Source of the DNA: an uncultured Rikenellaceae bacterium
GTDB lineage: Bacteria; Bacteroidota; Bacteroidia; Bacteroidales; Rikenellaceae
DNA: 64,000 nucleotides
NCBI GenBank assembly: GCA_904501625.1
Contig: CAJGBR010000001.1
Span: 23,767 to 87,766, forward strand
Reading direction: 5' to 3'
Shown here one piece after another: positions 50,146 to 58,993 of the stretch. The position numbers and the translations under genes are program-made. The notes beneath the pieces are model-generated. The model made no database searches and was not told the DNA's origin. It saw nothing but the letters and a program-made list of their open reading frames with translations. Numbering within the stretch: the first letter of the stretch is position 1; each line of letters starts with the position of its first letter.

Positions 50146-50532
50146 CTATTTTTTGTCATTATCCTTTACTTCGATACAGAGTGTGGCGTGAGGAACTATT
50201 TTAAGGCGTTCCTTAGGAATTAATTTTCCGGTCTCACGACATATTCCGTATGTTTTGTTTTCGATTCGGATCAATGCAGCCTCGAGGTGTTGTATAAACT
50301 TTTGCTGACGCTGAGCCAATCTTCCTGACTCCTCTTTTGAGAGTGTTGCTGCCCCCTCTTCCAAAATCTTGAATGTTGGTGCAGTATCATCGGTTCCATT
50401 TCCACCGGTCTGCATAATCGTACTTCTGAGCAGGTCGTAATCTTTTCTTGCTTTTTCTAGTTTTGCAAGAATAATTTCCTTAAATTCAGATAGTTCCTCA
50501 TCAGAATATCTTGTTTTTTCGACTTCCGCCAT
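50146..50532 (-). CDS. TraR/DksA family protein with reduced zinc finger
   Basis: A 128-residue protein. The N-terminal half is a helical coiled coil (FKEIILAKLEKARKDYDLL). The C-terminal part YGICRETGKLIPKERLKIVPHATLCIEV keeps the DksA/TraR zinc-finger shape, but only one Cys remains in each of the two CxxC pairs (CRET and CIEV). Relatives in Bacteroidota also lack Cys at these positions. It may still bind RNA polymerase's secondary channel. It is encoded between ileS and comF on one strand with short gaps. Confidence 0.88.
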   Translation of the reverse strand: MAEVEKTRYSDEELSEFKEIILAKLEKARKDYDLLRSTIMQTGGNGTDDTAPTFKILEEGAATLSKEESGRLAQRQQKFIQHLEAALIRIENKTYGICRETGKLIPKERLKIVPHATLCIEVKDNDKK

Positions 50533-50579
50533 AGCTTTCAGAATTTTAGTTTGTTATGAATTTTGTGACAAAACTATGA

Positions 50580-53500
50580 TTATTTACTTTTTGTAACCAA
50601 AATATTTATCTGAATCTCATCGATTTCAATTTCGGTAGCACCATTCAACTCGCTAACAAGCGTGATATTATTAGCAAGCGTCTGCTGTGCAATATATGTG
50701 CCATAATCTGCAATTGACCCCTCGAGAATTTCGTGTCGTTGAATTTCGACATTAATTTTATCGGTAACCTCAAATCCTGAATCTTTACGAATATTTTGGA
50801 TTCGGTTAACCAATTCGCGGGCAACACCCTCGCGTTTGAGATCTTCGGTAATAGTAATATCGAGTGCAACGGTGAGTTTTCCTTCACTTGCCACGAGCCA
50901 ACCCGGAATATCTTCTGTCTGAATTTCAAAATCTTCGAGTGTAGCCTCAACCAACACTCCGTCAATTTCAGCACTCCATTTTTCAGAACGTTCGAGTTGA
51001 GCAATATCGCTTTGTGAGAATCCTGCAACAAGAGCCGAAATCTGTTTCATCTGCTTACCATAGCGAGGTCCGAGTGTTTTAAAATTCGGTTTGATTCGCT
51101 TAGTCATAATGCCCGTAGTATCCTCAATATATTCGATATCCTTGACGTTTACTTCGTTCATTACAAGCATTTTAATTGCTTCGATATTATCTTTTGTAGA
51201 GGCATCAAGCAATGGAATCATCATACGTCTGAGCGGTTGACGCACCTTGATATTTACTTTTCTGCGGAGTGCAAGAACCATTGATGACATTTTCTGAGCA
51301 ATCTCCATCTTTTCCTCCAAAGACTTATCGATTACAGACTCGTTGCATTTGGGGTAAGCAGCCAGGTGTACCGAACCCTCATTGTGTTTGTTACTGATGT
51401 AATTCAGGTCACAGAACACACGTTCTGAGATAAACGGTGCAAACGGAGCTGATAACTTAGCCACTGTTTCCAGACACGTATACAGAGTTTGGTATGCAGC
51501 CAATTTATCTTGAGTCATTCCGCCACCCCAGAAACGCTTACGATTAAGACGGACATACCAATTCGAGAGATTTTCGCACACAAAATCTTGAATCATACGT
51601 GCCGCCGGGGTTGGATCATAATCATCAATTCTATCAGTTACGTTCTTAACAAGGGTATTGAGCAACGAAATAATCCAACGGTCAATTTCAGGACGTTCTG
51701 CCAAAGCAACCTCCTCTTCCTGTCCTGTGAATCCATCAACATTTGCGTATAGTGCAAAGAATCCGTACGTATTGTAGAGTGTTCCGAAGAATTTACGACG
51801 CACTTCGTCAACACCCTCTATATCGAATTTCAAGTTATCCCACGGCTGAGAATTTGAAATCATATACCATCTTACGGCATCTGCTCCATATTTTTCGATC
51901 GCAGCAAATGGTTCGACTGCATTTCCGAGTCGTTTACTCATCTTGTTACCATTCTTATCGAGCACCAAACCGTTTGAGATAATATTCTTGAATGCCACCG
52001 AATCGAACAACATCGTAGCGATTGCGTGCAGTGTGAAGAACCAACCACGAGTCTGGTCAACACCTTCCGCTATATAGTCGGCCGGGAATACCTGAGCAAA
52101 TTGTTCGTCTGTGATTTCAAACGGATAGTGTACTTGTGCATAAGGCATTGCTCCCGAATCAAACCAAACATCAATCAAATCCGGTTCACGATGCATAGCC
52201 TCGCCATTAGATGACACCAATACAATATTGTCGACATATGGACGGTGCAAATCAATACGGTCGTAGTTTTCTTTCGAGTAATCTCCCGGAACAAAATCTT
52301 TATATGGATTTTCGTTCATCACACCCGCCTTGATTGCGAGTTCGATTTCATTTTTAAGTTCTTCGACAGAACCGATGCACTTCATCTCCGAGTGGTCTGC
52401 CGTAGCCCAAATCGGCAGCGGAGTTCCCCAATATCTCGATCTTGACAAGTTCCAATCCACTAGATTTTCGAGCCACTTTCCGAAACGGCCTGAACCTGTA
52501 GACTCAGGTTTCCAATTAATCGTATTATTAAGTTCGATCAATCTTTCACGCAAGGCTGTTGTTCGAATAAACCACGAATCAAGCGGATAGTACAACACTG
52601 GTTTATCTGTTCGCCAGCAGTGTGGATAATTGTGCGTATGCTTTTCAATTCTGAATGCCTTACCTTCAGCCTTCAGGTTTACGCAAATTTCCACATCCAA
52701 AGTATCGTCTTTATCTGTCAGTCGGTCATCAAATGCATTCTTAACAAACTTACCTGCAAATTTTCCATACTCATCGACTTTGACATTGCCAGCAACAAAC
52801 TCCGGATCGAGATCTTCAATCAAGAAGAACTTACCGGCACGGTCAACCATCGGACAACGTTTACCCATACGGTCGAGCATAATCAATGAACCGATGCCAG
52901 CCTGTTTTGCTACGCGGTCGTCATCTGCACCAAATGTCGGAGCAATATGAACAATACCCGTACCATCTTCAGTCGATACATAATCTCCCGGAATTACACG
53001 GAATGCATCGCCATCAGGTTTCACCCACGGAATCAACTGTTCATAACATACGCCTGCCAACTCCGAACCCTGATATTCGCCACTGACTCTGAACGGAATC
53101 ATCTTGGCGTCACCCTTATACTCTTCAAACGGAACATTTTCCATTTTCTTATTGAAGTAGTTAAGGTACAAGTCTTTAGCCGCAATTACTGCAATTGGTT
53201 GATGAGTATATGGGTTAAATGTTTCGATTCTCACGTATGTGATTGAAGGTCCTACTGCCAATGCCACGTTCGAGGGCAGTGTCCACGGTGTTGTTGTCCA
53301 GGCCATAATATACAGGTCTGTATCTATTCCTTCAAAGAATCTCTCAGACTGAGCATTACGAACCACCTTAAACTGAGCTGTACAAGTTGTATCTTTTACA
53401 TCTCGATAACAACCCGGTTGGTTCAATTCGTGACTACTGAGTCCGGTACCGGCTGCTGGAGAATAGGGTTGAATTGTATAACCTTTATACAGCAATCCCT

Positions 53501-54014
53501 TATCATACAATCTCTTGAGCAGATACCACAATGTTTCGATATATTTATTGTCATATGTGATGTATGGGTTATCCATATTCACCCAATATCCCATTTTACG
53601 AGTCAACTGTTCCCACTCTGAGGTATATTTCATCACCTCTTGACGACAAGCCTTATTATACTCTTCGATAGTGATTTTCGTACCGATATCTTTCTTTGTG
53701 ATACCGAGCATCTTTTCCACACCGAGCTCTACGGGCAACCCGTGAGTATCCCACCCTGCCTTACGGTGAACAAGATAACCCTGTTGGGTTTTATAGCGAC
53801 AGATGATATCTTTAATCGTACGAGCCATCACGTGGTGGATACCCGGAGTTCCGTTTGCTGAAGGTGGTCCTTCATAGAAAACGAATGTCGGGTGGCCTTC
53901 ACGAGTAGAGGTACTCTTGTGGAATGTATCTTGCGAATCCCATTGTTCGAGAACATCATTTGCGATTTTCGACAAATCGAGTCCCTTATATTCTGCAAAT
54001 TTTTTCTTATTCAT
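50580..54014 (-). CDS. ileS: Isoleucyl-tRNA synthetase
   Basis: A 1144-residue class Ia synthetase from the ATG at 54014; the frame runs seven codons further to 54035. The HIGH-type motif lies in PPSANGTPGIHHVMAR, the editing domain has MAWTTTPWTLPSN, and the KMSKR loop is in KNGNKMSKRLGNAV. The C-terminal part lacks the Zn-finger Cys set of the E. coli type, in keeping with the long eukaryote-like IleS form that is linked to mupirocin tolerance. That last point is inferred from length and pattern only. It is followed by the DksA-like gene and comF. Confidence 0.94.
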   Translation of the reverse strand: MNKKKFAEYKGLDLSKIANDVLEQWDSQDTFHKSTSTREGHPTFVFYEGPPSANGTPGIHHVMARTIKDIICRYKTQQGYLVHRKAGWDTHGLPVELGVEKMLGITKKDIGTKITIEEYNKACRQEVMKYTSEWEQLTRKMGYWVNMDNPYITYDNKYIETLWYLLKRLYDKGLLYKGYTIQPYSPAAGTGLSSHELNQPGCYRDVKDTTCTAQFKVVRNAQSERFFEGIDTDLYIMAWTTTPWTLPSNVALAVGPSITYVRIETFNPYTHQPIAVIAAKDLYLNYFNKKMENVPFEEYKGDAKMIPFRVSGEYQGSELAGVCYEQLIPWVKPDGDAFRVIPGDYVSTEDGTGIVHIAPTFGADDDRVAKQAGIGSLIMLDRMGKRCPMVDRAGKFFLIEDLDPEFVAGNVKVDEYGKFAGKFVKNAFDDRLTDKDDTLDVEICVNLKAEGKAFRIEKHTHNYPHCWRTDKPVLYYPLDSWFIRTTALRERLIELNNTINWKPESTGSGRFGKWLENLVDWNLSRSRYWGTPLPIWATADHSEMKCIGSVEELKNEIELAIKAGVMNENPYKDFVPGDYSKENYDRIDLHRPYVDNIVLVSSNGEAMHREPDLIDVWFDSGAMPYAQVHYPFEITDEQFAQVFPADYIAEGVDQTRGWFFTLHAIATMLFDSVAFKNIISNGLVLDKNGNKMSKRLGNAVEPFAAIEKYGADAVRWYMISNSQPWDNLKFDIEGVDEVRRKFFGTLYNTYGFFALYANVDGFTGQEEEVALAERPEIDRWIISLLNTLVKNVTDRIDDYDPTPAARMIQDFVCENLSNWYVRLNRKRFWGGGMTQDKLAAYQTLYTCLETVAKLSAPFAPFISERVFCDLNYISNKHNEGSVHLAAYPKCNESVIDKSLEEKMEIAQKMSSMVLALRRKVNIKVRQPLRRMMIPLLDASTKDNIEAIKMLVMNEVNVKDIEYIEDTTGIMTKRIKPNFKTLGPRYGKQMKQISALVAGFSQSDIAQLERSEKWSAEIDGVLVEATLEDFEIQTEDIPGWLVASEGKLTVALDITITEDLKREGVARELVNRIQNIRKDSGFEVTDKINVEIQRHEILEGSIADYGTYIAQQTLANNITLVSELNGATEIEIDEIQINILVTKSK

Positions 54015-54054
54015 ATATTTCGATTTGAAAATCAACTACATTTATTGAGAAATG

Positions 54055-54062
54055 CAAATATA
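54055..54062 (-). promoter_or_regulatory. -7 element of ileS
   Basis: Minus strand TATATTTG, about 41 bases before the ATG at 54014. Confidence 0.45.
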
Positions 54063-54380
54063 GTCATTTTTTTAATTATTACATCACTGACAACAACACA
54101 ATTTCTCACAATCTCTCTCTTTTATTATTCTCATAAAACCTGAACGTCAACATTTCTTGATAATTTCATTGCATTCTTTTAACTCCTTATTTTAAAATTT
54201 CGTCTAAATGAATGACAGTTATCAAATTGCATATCACCGCATTAATATTAATTATTTCTGTATTATCAAAGTCTATTTAGATTATTTTTTGTACTGATTT
54301 GATACAACAATCAATCTTTTAGCAATTTATTTTTCACCAATAATTCACACTGATTATGAAGGGTTCATTGCATATTTTCG
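54063..54380. other. AT-rich intergenic region without recognised features
   Basis: About 320 bases between the ileS promoter and the next -7 element. I find no open frame with support, no strong hairpin and no tRNA. Confidence 0.6.
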
Positions 54381-54388
54381 TATATTTG
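54381..54388 (+). promoter_or_regulatory. -7 element of the GHKL ATPase gene
   Basis: TATATTTG ends 8 bases before the ATG at 54397, so the transcript would have almost no leader. Confidence 0.5.
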
Positions 54389-54396
54389 TCAAATCT

Positions 54397-54930
54397 ATGA
54401 AGGATTTATCATTTCACATAACAGACATATTTATGAATTCGGTCAAGGCCGGAGCTACTCAAATTGAAGTCAGAATATCAGAACAAGACATCGGCATTGA
54501 GTTTTCCATCTCCGACAACGGATGCGGTATGTCAAAAGCACAAGTTGCAGAAATTATGGCAGTGACTCTATCCGATGGTATAGTCAAAGGAATCGGACTC
54601 CCGCTGCTCAAGAGGAGTGTAACAGAATGCAATGGGAATTTAACAATTGACTCTTCTGTTGGTCAAGGCACGACTATTTCAGCACTCTTTCGCCACACTT
54701 CGAATCGGAGTGAATGGTTCAACGATTTATCGACAACATTAATGCAGATTATATCGGGGAATCCTGATATTGAGGTCACACTGCGACTCGTTGGCATAGA
54801 CTCGGAATTATGCATCTCAACCAGCGAGTTCAAGAGTGCTGCAGATGGCATTCCAATATCACAGCCCCACGTTGCAAAACTAATCAAAGAGGTCTTAGAC
54901 CAACAGATTAATAAAATTTTCGCACATTAA
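54397..54930 (+). CDS. GHKL-type ATP-binding protein, hydrogenase-associated family
   Basis: A 177-residue cytosolic protein. The N box is in HITDIFMNSVKAGATQIEV, the G1 box in DNGCGM, and the G2 box in KGIGLPLLKRSV. A separate 70-residue C-terminal domain follows. The opening MKDLSFHITDIF and overall plan match small ATPases found beside iron-only hydrogenase and NuoE-like genes in clostridia. The lid between the G1 and G2 boxes is short here and lacks the usual DPFFTTR motif. No hydrogenase gene is nearby. Function is unknown. Its end overlaps the convergent trmN6 end by 4 bases. Confidence 0.75.
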   Translation: MKDLSFHITDIFMNSVKAGATQIEVRISEQDIGIEFSISDNGCGMSKAQVAEIMAVTLSDGIVKGIGLPLLKRSVTECNGNLTIDSSVGQGTTISALFRHTSNRSEWFNDLSTTLMQIISGNPDIEVTLRLVGIDSELCISTSEFKSAADGIPISQPHVAKLIKEVLDQQINKIFAH

Positions 54931-55640
54931 AATTTCAGATAAAAATCTCTGGTCAAACTCTTATACTGTTCAGTATAGTCATTAGAGGTTAAATCCCTTA
55001 TAATCAATCTATCAACAACAGGCTGCGAACAAATATATTTTCTAAATTCGACCATAATTCTTATCGGGTTGCGATCTTCTCTATCAAGCACATCTGTAAC
55101 CCTATGTGCCCACAATCCCACTTGTTGCGATTCTCTCAGCAGTTCAGTTTTTAAGTCCGCTGGAAGAATCAATGCAAAACGGCCAATATCAGAAAGTAAT
55201 CGTGCAGCGTGTTCCAGCAGTTCGGCGTGAGAAAGCGAATCTGTGTGGCGAGCTGCAGATTTTGACGAATCTGAATTCTTCAACGAATTTACAAAATATG
55301 GAGGATTACTGATAATCAAATCATAAGATTGCTCAGATTCAAACTCTTGCAATTTAACAAGGTGGGCTGTCAATCGCTGACTCCAGCAGGAATTTTCAAA
55401 GTTGGCTCGACTCTGATTATAGGCATTCTGATCCGAATCAATCGCATCAATTCGAGCCTCTGGCCACCTCTGTGCAACCATCAGTGCAATGAGTCCTGTC
55501 CCGCATCCAATATCCAATACCCGCTGCGGAGCATCAGCCTGAGCCCAGGCTCCGATTAACACCCCGTCAGTACCGACCTTCATTGCCGCACGATCTTGAT
55601 AGACAATAAATTGTTTAAATTCAAACCAATTGTTACTCAT
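54927..55640 (-). CDS. trmN6: tRNA1(Val) adenine-N6 methyltransferase, TrmN6/YfiC-like
   Basis: A 237-residue Rossmann-fold methyltransferase from the ATG at 55640; the open frame continues 26 codons upstream into the preceding gene. The SAM motif is VLDIGCGTGLIALMVAQRW, and the catalytic NPPYF motif is present. KVGTDGVLIGAWA is typical of this family. It would methylate A37 of tRNA-Val. It starts 4 bases after the DUF2400 gene, so the two are one operon. Confidence 0.9.
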   Translation of the reverse strand: MSNNWFEFKQFIVYQDRAAMKVGTDGVLIGAWAQADAPQRVLDIGCGTGLIALMVAQRWPEARIDAIDSDQNAYNQSRANFENSCWSQRLTAHLVKLQEFESEQSYDLIISNPPYFVNSLKNSDSSKSAARHTDSLSHAELLEHAARLLSDIGRFALILPADLKTELLRESQQVGLWAHRVTDVLDREDRNPIRIMVEFRKYICSQPVVDRLIIRDLTSNDYTEQYKSLTRDFYLKF

Positions 55641-55644
55641 ACTT

Positions 55645-56418
55645 TTACTGTTTGAGGAAACCATCGATTCCTGCTCCAAACAGAGCAAAATCATACTTAA
55701 CCGGATCGTTGGCATCAAACTCTCTCAATCGGTTTGTAACCTCTTCAACTGCTCGCCAATCATTCTGTTTTCTGGTAAGCAATCCCAACGCCCTGCTCAT
55801 ATTACCACTATGCAAATCTAAAGGCAGATACAATGCAGATGAAGGTATATTCCAAATTCCAAAATCTACACCGCGGTCATCTCTGCGAACCATCCACCGA
55901 ATATACATATTCAAACGCTTGCAGGTTGCACCTTTGTCTATTGACGAGAGGTGTCGTGACAATCGGTCAGGGTGTTCAACAGAAAAGAATATCTTACGAA
56001 AATTCGACAAAGCAATACGAATATCTTTATGAGTATTATATTCGTTTTCAAATATTTGACCAATACCGCCATACTCAACGTACACGTTACGAAGCAATCT
56101 GACAAACCAAATAAAATCCAAATCGTTAAATGTTCGATGCACAAATCCAGACAAACGAGCCAAATCTGACTCGCTATGATTTACTACAAAATCATATGGA
56201 GAATCGTCCATCAGTTCTGCCATACGCCGTCCATTTCTGACTATAATTTTACGATTTCCCCAAGCAATTGTTGCTGCGAGAAAACCTGCAATTTCTCGAT
56301 CATTTCTCTCTGTGTAGCGGTGTGGTATAGATATCGGATCGTCACAAATAAACTCTTCACAATCGTATTTATCATATAATGAATCTAGAAGATTTTTTAT
56401 TCTCGTCAAATCTGTCAT
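55645..56418 (-). CDS. TIGR02757 / DUF2400 family protein
   Basis: A 257-residue protein. It begins LLDSLYDKYDCEEFICDDPI and shows the family's DDPISIPHRY, FLAATIAWGNRKIIVR, SRHLSSIDKGATCKRLNMYIRWMVR and PLDLHSGNMSRALGLL segments. The fold is expected to be of the helix-hairpin-helix DNA glycosylase type, but no activity is established. It heads a two-gene operon with trmN6. Confidence 0.88.
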   Translation of the reverse strand: MTDLTRIKNLLDSLYDKYDCEEFICDDPISIPHRYTERNDREIAGFLAATIAWGNRKIIVRNGRRMAELMDDSPYDFVVNHSESDLARLSGFVHRTFNDLDFIWFVRLLRNVYVEYGGIGQIFENEYNTHKDIRIALSNFRKIFFSVEHPDRLSRHLSSIDKGATCKRLNMYIRWMVRRDDRGVDFGIWNIPSSALYLPLDLHSGNMSRALGLLTRKQNDWRAVEEVTNRLREFDANDPVKYDFALFGAGIDGFLKQ

Positions 56419-56468
56419 AAAATTACGTTTTTAATGCGATAAAAGTAATATTTTTTTTGAATAAGAAC

Positions 56469-56476
56469 TATCTTTG
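56469..56476 (+). promoter_or_regulatory. -7 element of the threonine aldolase gene
   Basis: TATCTTTG. It rules out the upstream in-frame ATG at 56457 and supports the ATG at 56499. Confidence 0.55.
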
Positions 56477-56498
56477 TCGCATAAAAAAGATCGGTTTT

Positions 56499-57527
56499 AT
56501 GGCAAAAAGTTTTGGAAGTGATAATCATTCGGGGATACACCCACGCATATTAAAAGCCCTCGCAGAGGCCAATAGCGGACATTCGGCTGCTTATGGCGAT
56601 GATCCTTACACTGCCCGTTTCGAACAAATGATAAAACATCTGTTCGGCAACAAGGCAAAAGGATTCCTTGTGATGAATGGCACAGGTGCAAACATATTGA
56701 GTCTTAAAGCATTAGCAGCACCATACAACTCCATAATCTGCCCTACTACAGCACATATCAATGTTGATGAATGTGCTGCTCCGGAGAGCAATATCGGTTG
56801 CAAGTTAGTTACCATAGTTACTCCCGACGGCAAACTCACTCCCGAGTTGGTAAAACCTTATCTGTATGGTTTCGGATTCCAACATCACGCACAACCCAAA
56901 GTTATCTCAATTTCAGAATCAACCGAACTCGGCACCCTCTACACCATTAATGAGGTGAAGGCTTTGGCCGAGCTTGCCCATAGTTATGGAATGTTGTTGC
57001 ATATGGACGGAGCACGTTTCGCAAATGCTGTCGCAGCATTGGGTTGCACTCCTGCCGAACTAACTACCGAAGCAGGTGTCGATGTACTATCATTCGGAGG
57101 CACGAAAAATGGACTAATGCTGGCCGATGCCGTGGTATTTATGAATGAGCAACTTGCACCAAATTTTATGTACCAACGTAAAAATGCAATGCAGTTGGCT
57201 TCAAAAATGAGATTCCTTGCAGCTCAATTTACCGAATATCTCACTGATAATCTTTGGATTGAATTGGCAGAAAACTCAAATCGTATGGCACGTCTGCTAG
57301 CATCAAAAATCGCAGCAATCCCCAATATCGAAATGACCCAAAGTGTCGAATCAAATGCAGTGTTTGCAATACTGCCTGAGGACAAACTCAAAAAGTTGCA
57401 CGAACAGTACACCTTCTACGACTGGGACGAAGCCCGTTGCGAAGCCCGCTGGATGTGTTCTTGGGACACAAATGAACAAGACGTCGAAGAATTCTGCTGC
57501 GGACTGAACAGAATAATGTCCGAATAA
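56499..57527 (+). CDS. ltaE: Low-specificity L-threonine aldolase
   Basis: A 342-residue fold-type I PLP enzyme from the ATG at 56499. Motifs include SDNHSGIHPRIL, AAYGDDPYT, HMDGARFANAV and the PLP-lysine site SFGGTKNGLM. It splits threonine or allo-threonine to glycine and acetaldehyde. Glycine so made could enter the glycine cleavage system, of which gcvT is encoded at 19.7 kb. It is a single gene followed by a weak AT-rich hairpin at 57532-57548. Confidence 0.93.
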   Translation: MAKSFGSDNHSGIHPRILKALAEANSGHSAAYGDDPYTARFEQMIKHLFGNKAKGFLVMNGTGANILSLKALAAPYNSIICPTTAHINVDECAAPESNIGCKLVTIVTPDGKLTPELVKPYLYGFGFQHHAQPKVISISESTELGTLYTINEVKALAELAHSYGMLLHMDGARFANAVAALGCTPAELTTEAGVDVLSFGGTKNGLMLADAVVFMNEQLAPNFMYQRKNAMQLASKMRFLAAQFTEYLTDNLWIELAENSNRMARLLASKIAAIPNIEMTQSVESNAVFAILPEDKLKKLHEQYTFYDWDEARCEARWMCSWDTNEQDVEEFCCGLNRIMSE

Positions 57528-57531
57528 AAAT

Positions 57532-57562
57532 TTGTAAAAAATTTACAACTTTTTGTTTTTTT
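57532..57562 (+). terminator. Weak terminator of the threonine aldolase gene
   Basis: TTGTAAA pairs with TTTACAA, followed by a long T-rich tract. The stem has few G-C pairs. The tract also contains the -33 element of the next promoter. Confidence 0.5.
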
Positions 57563-57583
57563 TCAGAAAAACAATTATATTTG
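57551..57583 (+). promoter_or_regulatory. Promoter of the TonB-type gene
   Basis: TTTTG at 57551-57555, 20 bases, TATATTTG at 57576-57583. The leader is about 150 bases and can fold: GGAGA/TCTCC at 57608-57620, an outer ATAATCA/TGATTAT pair (57623-57629 with 57674-57680), and a near-palindrome at 57639-57662. Confidence 0.75.
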
Positions 57584-57739
57584 TTCTGGACAAATGTAGA
57601 TGGAGGTGGAGAAAGTCTCCTGATAATCAAGATGTTAAACTGAGATGCATTTGCATTCCAGTGTTTTGGTGTCTGATTATTGCTCTGCGTTTAGCCCTTT
57701 TACGACGACAATAAAAATAAAAAATAAAAAAAATACACT

Positions 57740-58435
57740 ATGGAACTAAAAAAATCACCTAAAGTAGACTTGGAAAAGGATAAGTCAATATATTTCCAAG
57801 TTGGTTTGGCTGCTACATTGTTGGCTTTCTGTGGAATATTTTGGGTTAGTGTTTCTTCGAAAGAGGCTCCTCAAATGGTTCAAGAAGAACAAGTTGTCGA
57901 AGCTACTGAAATCGTTGAAATCATCAAACCTGAAGAAGTTCGCGAAAAGAAAGATATGCCAAAACAAACAGTTAAGGTTATGTCTGATATCTTGAAAATC
58001 GTTGAAGACGATGCAAAGATCGTGAACGAACTTGACTTCTTTGCTGAACCAGACGAAAATATGGTCGTTCAACCTATTGACTACGGTGGTAGTGCTGAAG
58101 GTGTATTGGCTGACGAAGATGTTCCATTCCAAAGTGTTGAACAAATGCCTAAGTTCAAAGGTGGAGACTTCGGCACTTATTCAAAATACATTCAAAGTAA
58201 AATCGTGTATCCTGCAATGGCAGCTGAAGCTGGTATCACAGGTAGGGTTTTATTCTCGTTGGTTGTTGAGAAAGATGGTTCTGTTACAATCGAAGAGGTT
58301 CTCCAGAGTCCTGATAAATTATTGACAGAAGCAGCTGAAAATGCTATCAAAAAAGCTCCTAAATTTGAACCAGGAAAGCAACGTGGTGTGCCTGTTCGCG
58401 TAGCATTCACATTGCCTGTTGTATTCAAATTGTAA
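57740..58435 (+). CDS. TonB family protein (energy transducer)
   Basis: A 231-residue inner membrane protein. One membrane segment lies at about residues 22-41 (VGLAATLLAFCGIFWVSV), then an acidic Glu/Val-rich linker, then a TonB C-terminal domain: IVYPAMAAEAGITGRVLFSLVVEKDG and the final RGVPVRVAFTLPVVFKL. TonB proteins pass energy from ExbBD to outer membrane transporters. No exbBD is adjacent. Codon use suggests high expression. The long structured leader is unusual for this region. Confidence 0.93.
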   Translation: MELKKSPKVDLEKDKSIYFQVGLAATLLAFCGIFWVSVSSKEAPQMVQEEQVVEATEIVEIIKPEEVREKKDMPKQTVKVMSDILKIVEDDAKIVNELDFFAEPDENMVVQPIDYGGSAEGVLADEDVPFQSVEQMPKFKGGDFGTYSKYIQSKIVYPAMAAEAGITGRVLFSLVVEKDGSVTIEEVLQSPDKLLTEAAENAIKKAPKFEPGKQRGVPVRVAFTLPVVFKL

Positions 58436-58456
58436 TATAATTTGATAATAAATAAG

Positions 58457-58485
58457 AAGAGGGTGTCTAATGGACACCCTCTTTT
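58457..58485 (+). terminator. Terminator of the TonB-type gene
   Basis: AAGAGGGTGTC pairs with GACACCCTCTT around a TAATG loop, followed by Ts. Confidence 0.9.
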
Positions 58486-58528
58486 GTCTAATATCTCTAT
58501 CAAAATTCAACTGATGTGAACAAATATT

Positions 58529-58993
58529 TCAATATTCGGTTTTATCTTTCTTAGCACACCATTTATCAAAAGGTTGCTGCTGAGATTCACACTCCAACTT
58601 GAACCCTGGCACAGATCGATCTTCCGGAGCAAGAACTATCTGATCGTAAATCAGCGAATCGTCAAATCCAACGTCAGCAGCCTCTTTCCTTGTCGCAGCA
58701 TAATAAACACACCTGATTCCAGACCAATATATAGCTCCAAGACACATCGGACAAGGCTCGCACGAGGCGTAAATTTCACAACCTTCAAGTGAAAAAGTAT
58801 TCAACTTGGCACAAGCCTCTCGAATTGCAGCCACTTCGGCGTGAGCCGTAGGATCATTATCTAAAGTAACACTATTAGCCCGAGCCGCAATCACGGTTCC
58901 ATCTTTCACAACAACAGCTCCGAACGGTCCCCCACCACGATCAACACTATCTTTAGCCAATTCGATGGCCATCTCCATAAAACGCTTTTCCAT
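58529..58993 (-). CDS. guaD: Guanine deaminase, small cytidine-deaminase-like type
   Basis: A 154-residue zinc enzyme. The zinc site is NDPTAHAEVAAI and SCEPCPMCLGAIYW. The stretch GGPFGAVVVKDG, the FDDSLIY segment and the C-terminal ending resemble Bacillus guanine deaminase, which is of this small type. It converts guanine to xanthine. The alternative, a tRNA adenosine deaminase, fits less well. It starts with ATG at 58993, overlapping the rlmN stop by one base (TGATG), so translation is coupled. Confidence 0.88.
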   Translation of the reverse strand: MEKRFMEMAIELAKDSVDRGGGPFGAVVVKDGTVIAARANSVTLDNDPTAHAEVAAIREACAKLNTFSLEGCEIYASCEPCPMCLGAIYWSGIRCVYYAATRKEAADVGFDDSLIYDQIVLAPEDRSVPGFKLECESQQQPFDKWCAKKDKTEY

